Source of the DNA: Pseudomonas tritici
GTDB taxonomy: Bacteria > Pseudomonadota > Gammaproteobacteria > Pseudomonadales > Pseudomonadaceae
Direction: 5' to 3'
DNA: 64,000 bases
NCBI RefSeq assembly: GCF_014268275.3
Contig: NZ_CP077084.1
Coordinates: forward strand, 5,208,001-5,272,000
Shown: positions 59,452 to 64,000 of the stretch, piece after piece
Numbering within the stretch: position 1 is the stretch's first letter
How the letters are laid out: every line of letters begins with the position of its first letter
Position numbers and translations under genes: made by a program
Notes under the pieces: model-generated
Databases searched by the model: none
What the model was told of the DNA's origin: nothing
What the model saw: the letters and a program-made list of their open reading frames with translations, nothing else

Positions 59452-61962
59452 ATGGCGTCGTACGAGCTTCCGCATTTCCGATTTGAAAAATTCCAAAGTG
59501 GTCGTCCTTATCAACGCCCACAGAAGGACATGAGTGGCCTATCTTCAGAGCGCGGAGAGGGTCATGGGAGCCGTCTCAGGGAAAAATTCGAATTAGCAAT
59601 AACTGCGTTTTCTGGGCAGAACGGGTATTTCAGTTCCGATATTTGTGAGGGCTCGCCTGGGTTGTACCTTGAAGTTATCTTTGAGTCGGGTAGCGTACCT
59701 TCAGACCTTAACTGGAAAACTCAAAACATTAGACTTTCCGCGCTAAGAGTTTCCGAGGATGGCGGCGCCATAGGTGCCTTATACGTCCCAATAGATGCAG
59801 TTGATTTCCTAGGTGAAAAACTAAGAGAATATGCGGAGGAAAAGACACCTAAAGGAAACGCAAAAAACGATAGCAAATTCTCATCAGTAAACGAATTTAC
59901 CCTTGGAAATCTTGAAACTTTATGGACAGACTCGCGCCCCTTTCCAGCCGGGCTTTCTAAACAATTGTGGTGGGAGTGCTGGTGCATTCCTACAAGAGTC
60001 GACCAGCTACGTCGCATCTGTCAAACTCTCAAATTACGAGTAAGTGAAAACCATCTCAGCTTTCCAGACACAGAAGTACTACTTATTTACGCAAATACAT
60101 TGGAAATATCACTTCTTACAAATAACTCTGATGGAGTTGAGGAGCTTAGAGGAGCTACTGACAACCCATATTTTTTTACTCGGTTACCTCCCAAAGATAA
60201 ATTTCATTGGACCTCCGATCTCTCAGGACGCATTAAACCTCCAGCAGCTGACAGCCCTTCGGTCTGCATTCTCGATAACGGAGTAAATCACGCACATCCT
60301 CTTTTACAACCAGCGATCTCACTTGAGGATTGTCAGTCTGTTAATCTTGACTGGGGCAGCGATGATCACCATGGTCATGGGACCAACATGGCAGGAGCGG
60401 TGCTATTTGGGGATCTGACTTACTCGCTTGCGGACCAGAGAAGCGTTAACCTAAACGCAAAGATCGAGTCTGTTAAGTTTCTACCTCCACGAGGATGGGA
60501 GCGAAACAGTCCCTCAAGCTACGGAGTGATTACCCAGTCCGCAGTAAGCCTTGCTGAAACAAGAGCACCGACACGAAATCGCGTTTACTGTATGGCAGTA
60601 TCCAACGAGCATGTTTCAGGTATAAGACCTACGACGTGGAGCTCTTCAATCGACCAAATTTGCTCCGGTTCTATGGTTGGCGATTTTGATGATGATGGAG
60701 AATTGGGACCTAGGCGCCTGTTCATTCTCTCGGCAGGAAACATTCCTGACTCTTCAAATCCTGAGGATGTATCAGATCTATACGAATTTCCAATTGAAGA
60801 TCCCGCGCAAGCCTGGAATGCTTTAGCTGTAGGCGGATTCACAGACAAAGTAGATTTGCAAAGCCAACCCGGATATGAAGATTGGCACCCAGTAGCTAAC
60901 GTTGGCGATCACAGCCCATATAGCCGTGCCTCAATTGACTGGGAGCACTCCAAAACGCCAATCAAACCGGAAGTAGTTTTTGAAGCGGGGAACAAAGCTA
61001 TAAGTCCTGATGGACGACAAATAATTTCAGGCATACCTTCCCTATCTATCCTTACTACAGGAAAGGATTTTACTAATAATCCTGTGGAAGAGTTTTGGGC
61101 GACTAGCTCAGCTACTGCCCAAGCAGCGGGTCTGGCTGCTGCTATAATGGCCCATCATCCAAAACTCTGGCCGGAGACTATACGAGCGCTAATTATTCAT
61201 AGTGCTCAATGGACTCCTGTAATGCTTAGCCGACTGAAGGGAAAGAGCAAAAAGGATCGTGTGTTACTCGCCAGGCACTTTGGATACGGCGTTCCACAAT
61301 TGCAACGCGCCCTTGCCTCTGCGCAAAATGATCTAGCACTAATTTCCGAAACATATATACAACCTTTTATCAGGGATTGTGATGATAACGGTCGAGAAAA
61401 GGGTGAGCCACATTTCAACGAAGTCCATTATTACGATCTTCCCTGGCCAAAGGCTGAACTGGAGCGTTTAGAGAATAGTGAAGTTCAGCTTAAAATCACG
61501 TTATCTTACTTTGTAGAGCCGAGCCCAGGAGAGATGGCGCAAGTTGTTCCCGCCAGATATCAATCATTCGGTCTACGATTCGACCTAAAAAGAAAATCTG
61601 AGACTGAGGCAGCCTTCAGGCACCGTATAAATAAGCTGGAGCGCCTAGAGAAAAATCCTCCGCCTGCCGAATCAGACAATAATTGGACCTTTGGTTCAAA
61701 ACATGTCGCTGCTGGATCGATACATAGCGACGTTTGGACTGGCCCAGCTATTGATTTAGCCGCACGAGACAAAATTGCTATATATCCCGTAGCTGGCTGG
61801 TGGCGTTATAGACCTCATTTAGGGAGGTGTAACAGTCGTAGTCGCTATAGCCTTGTAGTTTCGATTTCATCAACTGAAGAAGACGTACAACTATATACAG
61901 AGATTGCCAATCTAATATCCCTCTCCGTCGAACCAGAAGTATCTATTAGTACGGACCATTAA
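59452..61962 (+). CDS. ietS: S8 subtilase of an IetAS-like ATPase-protease pair
   Basis: 836 residues. The first 260 residues have no domain I recognise. The S8 protease domain (about 265-600) has catalytic D275 (CILDNGVNHAHP), H309 (HGHGTNMAG), oxyanion N430 (LSAGN) and S552 (ATSSATAQAAG), so it should be active. A C-terminal region of about 230 residues follows. No signal peptide is visible, so it is probably cytoplasmic, which suits a toxin held in check by the ATPase. The start (ATG 59452) has only a weak ribosome site, perhaps relying on translation from ietA. By my count 59881-59940 has 26 G+C in 60 bases, against 40 in 60 in purL (62581-62640). Confidence 0.75.
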   Translation: MASYELPHFRFEKFQSGRPYQRPQKDMSGLSSERGEGHGSRLREKFELAITAFSGQNGYFSSDICEGSPGLYLEVIFESGSVPSDLNWKTQNIRLSALRVSEDGGAIGALYVPIDAVDFLGEKLREYAEEKTPKGNAKNDSKFSSVNEFTLGNLETLWTDSRPFPAGLSKQLWWECWCIPTRVDQLRRICQTLKLRVSENHLSFPDTEVLLIYANTLEISLLTNNSDGVEELRGATDNPYFFTRLPPKDKFHWTSDLSGRIKPPAADSPSVCILDNGVNHAHPLLQPAISLEDCQSVNLDWGSDDHHGHGTNMAGAVLFGDLTYSLADQRSVNLNAKIESVKFLPPRGWERNSPSSYGVITQSAVSLAETRAPTRNRVYCMAVSNEHVSGIRPTTWSSSIDQICSGSMVGDFDDDGELGPRRLFILSAGNIPDSSNPEDVSDLYEFPIEDPAQAWNALAVGGFTDKVDLQSQPGYEDWHPVANVGDHSPYSRASIDWEHSKTPIKPEVVFEAGNKAISPDGRQIISGIPSLSILTTGKDFTNNPVEEFWATSSATAQAAGLAAAIMAHHPKLWPETIRALIIHSAQWTPVMLSRLKGKSKKDRVLLARHFGYGVPQLQRALASAQNDLALISETYIQPFIRDCDDNGREKGEPHFNEVHYYDLPWPKAELERLENSEVQLKITLSYFVEPSPGEMAQVVPARYQSFGLRFDLKRKSETEAAFRHRINKLERLEKNPPPAESDNNWTFGSKHVAAGSIHSDVWTGPAIDLAARDKIAIYPVAGWWRYRPHLGRCNSRSRYSLVVSISSTEEDVQLYTEIANLISLSVEPEVSISTDH

Positions 61963-61991
61963 AAATCCTTCCAAAATGAGGCATTTAGAAG

Positions 61992-62040
61992 CAAAAAAAA
62001 ACCCGCTGACCAAACTGGCTCAGCGGGTTTCTTGTTTTTG
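61992..62040. terminator. Bidirectional terminator between the subtilase and yqfO-like genes
   Basis: The stem AAACCCGCTGA/TCAGCGGGTTT has an A-run before and a T-rich run after. It lies 30 bases after the ietS stop and about 12 bases before the end of the convergent yqfO-like gene. It marks the right edge of the accessory region. Confidence 0.85.
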
Positions 62041-62051
62041 CAGCGTGCGAG

Positions 62052-62363
62052 TTAAAAATCCGCCAACTGCCACACCTCATACGCCGGTGTCTCATACGGA
62101 TGGCTAAGCTTGAGTGCAGCCACAACAGCCACAATCAACTCATCCGCCACCACCAACTCAACCTTCCATTCCTCAACCACTTCAACCTGGCCCACCTGCC
62201 CAATAAACGGCTGGCTGCCGTCCATCGCGCGGAATTGGCCCTGGCCCAGCACTTGCCAGGCGCAGCTGTCGTAGCTGCCGATGCGTCCGCCGCCGGCGGC
62301 GAAGACGGCGGTTTTCACCGTCTCCACATGGCTGTCGGGCACGAAGAAGGCGAGCTTGTACAC
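62052..62363 (-). CDS. YqfO/NIF3-like small protein
   Basis: 103 residues matching the YqfO-type domain found in the middle of NIF3 family proteins (MYKLAFFVPDSHVETVK at the start, LSHPYETPAYEVWQL at the end). Standalone versions are common in Pseudomonas between nagE and purL. Function is unknown. It lies 4 bases after the purL stop on the same strand, so it is probably co-transcribed with purL. Confidence 0.88.
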   Translation of the reverse strand: MYKLAFFVPDSHVETVKTAVFAAGGGRIGSYDSCAWQVLGQGQFRAMDGSQPFIGQVGQVEVVEEWKVELVVADELIVAVVAALKLSHPYETPAYEVWQLADF

Positions 62364-62367
62364 CGTC

Positions 62368-64000
62368 TTAGTTCACCCACACGCGCGCGTTGCGGAACAT
62401 GCGCATCCAGGCGCCGTCTTCGTTCCACTCTTCCGGGCGCCACGAGTTCTGCACGGCGCGGAATACACGCTCCGGGTGCGGCATCATGATGGTGACGCGA
62501 CCGTCGCGGCTGGTGAGACCGGTGATCCCGCGCGGCGAGCCGTTCGGGTTGGCCGGGTAGGTCTCGGTGACCTTGCCGTGGTTGTCGACGAAGCGCAGCG
62601 CCACCGTGCCGGACAGGTCGGCTTCGAGCAGGGCTTCTTCGCTGGCGAACTCGGCATGGCCTTCACCGTGTGCGATGGCGATTGGCATGCGCGAACCGGC
62701 CATGCCTTGCAGGAAGATCGAGTTGGACTCCTGCACCTGCACCATGGCAACACGGGCTTCGAACTGCTCGGAACGGTTGCGCACAAAGTGCGGCCAGAAC
62801 TCGCTGCCCGGGATCAGTTCGCTGAGGTTGGACATCATCTGGCAACCGTTGCACACACCCAGGGTGAAGCTGTCGGTGCGTTCGAAGAAGCCCTGGAACG
62901 CGTCGCGGGCACGGCTGTTGAACAGGGCCGATTTGGCCCAGCCTTCACCGGCACCCAGCACGTCGCCGTAGGAGAAACCGCCGCAGGCGACGAGGCCTTT
63001 GAACTCATTGAGGTCAACGCGACCGGCGAGGATGTCGCTCATGTGCACGTCGATCGCATTGAAGCCGGCGCGGTCGAACGCGGCCGCCATTTCCACCTGG
63101 CCGTTGACGCCCTGCTCACGCAGTACCGCAACTTGTGGGCGGATGCCTTTCTTGATGTAAGGCGCGGCGATGTCCTGGTTGACGTCGAAGCTGAGCTTGG
63201 TGCTCAGGCCAGGGTTGTCTTCTTCCAGGATCACGTCGAATTCCTGCTCGGCGCATTCAACGTTGTCGCGCAGACGCTGGATCTGGAAGCTGGTCTCGGC
63301 CCACTGGCGTTGCAGCAAGCGGCGCTGGCCGGCAAACACGGTGTCGCCATTGAAAGAGATGTTGATCTCGCCGTTGTTGATCGGCTGGCCGATCACCGCC
63401 ACGCAGTCGTCCAGGCCGGCGGCGCTGAATTGGGCGAGTACGTCCGGGGTCGCGTCCTGGCGCACCTGGATCACGGCGCCCAGCTCTTCGTTGAACAGGA
63501 TGCCGTTGATTTCAGACGCATCCTCGGCAACGCTGTCGAGCACGATGTTCAGGCCGCAGTGACCGGCGAAAGCCATTTCCACGACGCTGGTCAGCAAGCC
63601 GCCATCGGAACGGTCGTGGTAAGCCAGCAGGTGGCCGTCGGCATTCAGGCCCTGGATCACGGCGAAGAAGGCTTTGAGGTCTTCGGCGTCGTCGACGTCC
63701 GGCGCGTGCTTGCCGAGCTTGCCATGGGTCTGTGCCAGGATCGACGCGCCCATGCGGTTCTGGCCACGGCCCAGGTCGATCAGGATCAGGTCGGTGGTGC
63801 CCTTGTCCATGCGCAGTTGCGGGGTCAGGGTCTGGCGGATGTCGGTGACCGGTGCAAAACCGGTAACGATCAGCGACAGCGGCGAGGTGACGCTCTTGTC
63901 GGTGCCGTCTTCGTTCCAGCGGGTGGCCATGGACATGGAGTCCTTGCCTACCGGAATGGTAATGCCCAGCTCCGGGCACAGTTCCATGCCGACTGCTTTA
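62368..64000 (-). CDS. purL: Phosphoribosylformylglycinamidine synthase, 5' end beyond the window
   Basis: Large PurL of purine synthesis: FGAR + Gln + ATP to FGAM. Only the C-terminal part is here; the frame is open through base 64000, and [19 protein letters not shown] shows the second synthase half. A class I glutaminase domain follows, with the nucleophile cysteine in [10 protein letters not shown] and a histidine/glutamate pair near [10 protein letters not shown]. The stop is at 62368. The start codon lies to the right of the window. Confidence 0.97.
   Translation of the reverse strand, partial: KAVGMELCPELGITIPVGKDSMSMATRWNEDGTDKSVTSPLSLIVTGFAPVTDIRQTLTPQLRMDKGTTDLILIDLGRGQNRMGASILAQTHGKLGKHAPDVDDAEDLKAFFAVIQGLNADGHLLAYHDRSDGGLLTSVVEMAFAGHCGLNIVLDSVAEDASEINGILFNEELGAVIQVRQDATPDVLAQFSAAGLDDCVAVIGQPINNGEINISFNGDTVFAGQRRLLQRQWAETSFQIQRLRDNVECAEQEFDVILEEDNPGLSTKLSFDVNQDIAAPYIKKGIRPQVAVLREQGVNGQVEMAAAFDRAGFNAIDVHMSDILAGRVDLNEFKGLVACGGFSYGDVLGAGEGWAKSALFNSRARDAFQGFFERTDSFTLGVCNGCQMMSNLSELIPGSEFWPHFVRNRSEQFEARVAMVQVQESNSIFLQGMAGSRMPIAIAHGEGHAEFASEEALLEADLSGTVALRFVDNHGKVTETYPANPNGSPRGITGLTSRDGRVTIMMPHPERVFRAVQNSWRPEEWNEDGAWMRMFRNARVWVN

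Overview
The window is chromosomal DNA of a Pseudomonas, most likely of the P. fluorescens group. The evidence is high G+C, the gene order (long runs match the P. aeruginosa PAO1 order as I remember it), and many dispersed REP/REPIN elements of the kinds typical of fluorescent pseudomonads. About 52 protein genes can be supported, plus two initiator tRNA genes. No CRISPR array, insertion sequence, rRNA or replication origin was seen.

Layout. (1) 1-14.6 kb: the tail of a DUF1513 gene; the mexVW efflux pair; a minus-strand operon of a methyltransferase, inaA and a tiny ORF beside colRS; groESL; fxsA; a HugZ-like gene; a DUF481 gene; an alkyltransferase-like gene. (2) 14.6-20.3 kb: ampG, proS, a lipoprotein gene and dinB with a LexA box. 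(3) 20.5-30.8 kb: a tandem pair of initiator tRNA genes, mprF with its periplasmic hydrolase partner, recJ, yaeQ, a CoA-transferase coupled to a periplasmic binding-protein-like gene, and two small genes. (4) 30.8-49.6 kb: housekeeping genes thrC, hom, dsbC, xerD, an antiporter, rplS-trmD-rimM-rpsP, ffh, ypjD, a CorB-like gene, an MHS transporter, purT, a VUT transporter, DUF1289, a gamma carbonic anhydrase, two NUDIX genes and an L,D-transpeptidase. (5) 49.6-57.0 kb: an N-acetylglucosamine uptake and catabolism operon (GntR regulator, nagA, SIS isomerase, EIIA-HPr-EI fusion, EIIBC) behind a promoter that overlaps a repeated TGGTAT element. (6) 57.0-62.0 kb: an accessory insertion. (7) 62.0-64.0 kb: a YqfO-like gene and the 3' part of purL.

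The accessory insertion is the most unusual part. In PAO1 nagE is followed almost directly by the yqfO-like gene and purL. Here about 5 kb lies between them. It carries a small DUF6124-like gene behind a leader predicted to fold as an RNA three-way junction, an orphan gene of unknown function, and an A+T-richer two-gene cassette. The cassette pairs a AAA+ ATPase with an S8 subtilase, the architecture of IetAS, which is known both as a plasmid toxin-antitoxin pair and as a predicted anti-phage system.

The genes also group by process: envelope stress and lipid modification (colRS, inaA, mprF, L,D-transpeptidase, ampG), translation (proS, rplS, rimM, rpsP, trmD, tRNA-fMet, ffh), amino-acid and purine synthesis (hom, thrC, purT, purL), repair and recombination (dinB, recJ, xerD, ATL), and amino-sugar use (nag). 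Start codons were moved inside longer open frames wherever a ribosome-binding site or family length supported it.
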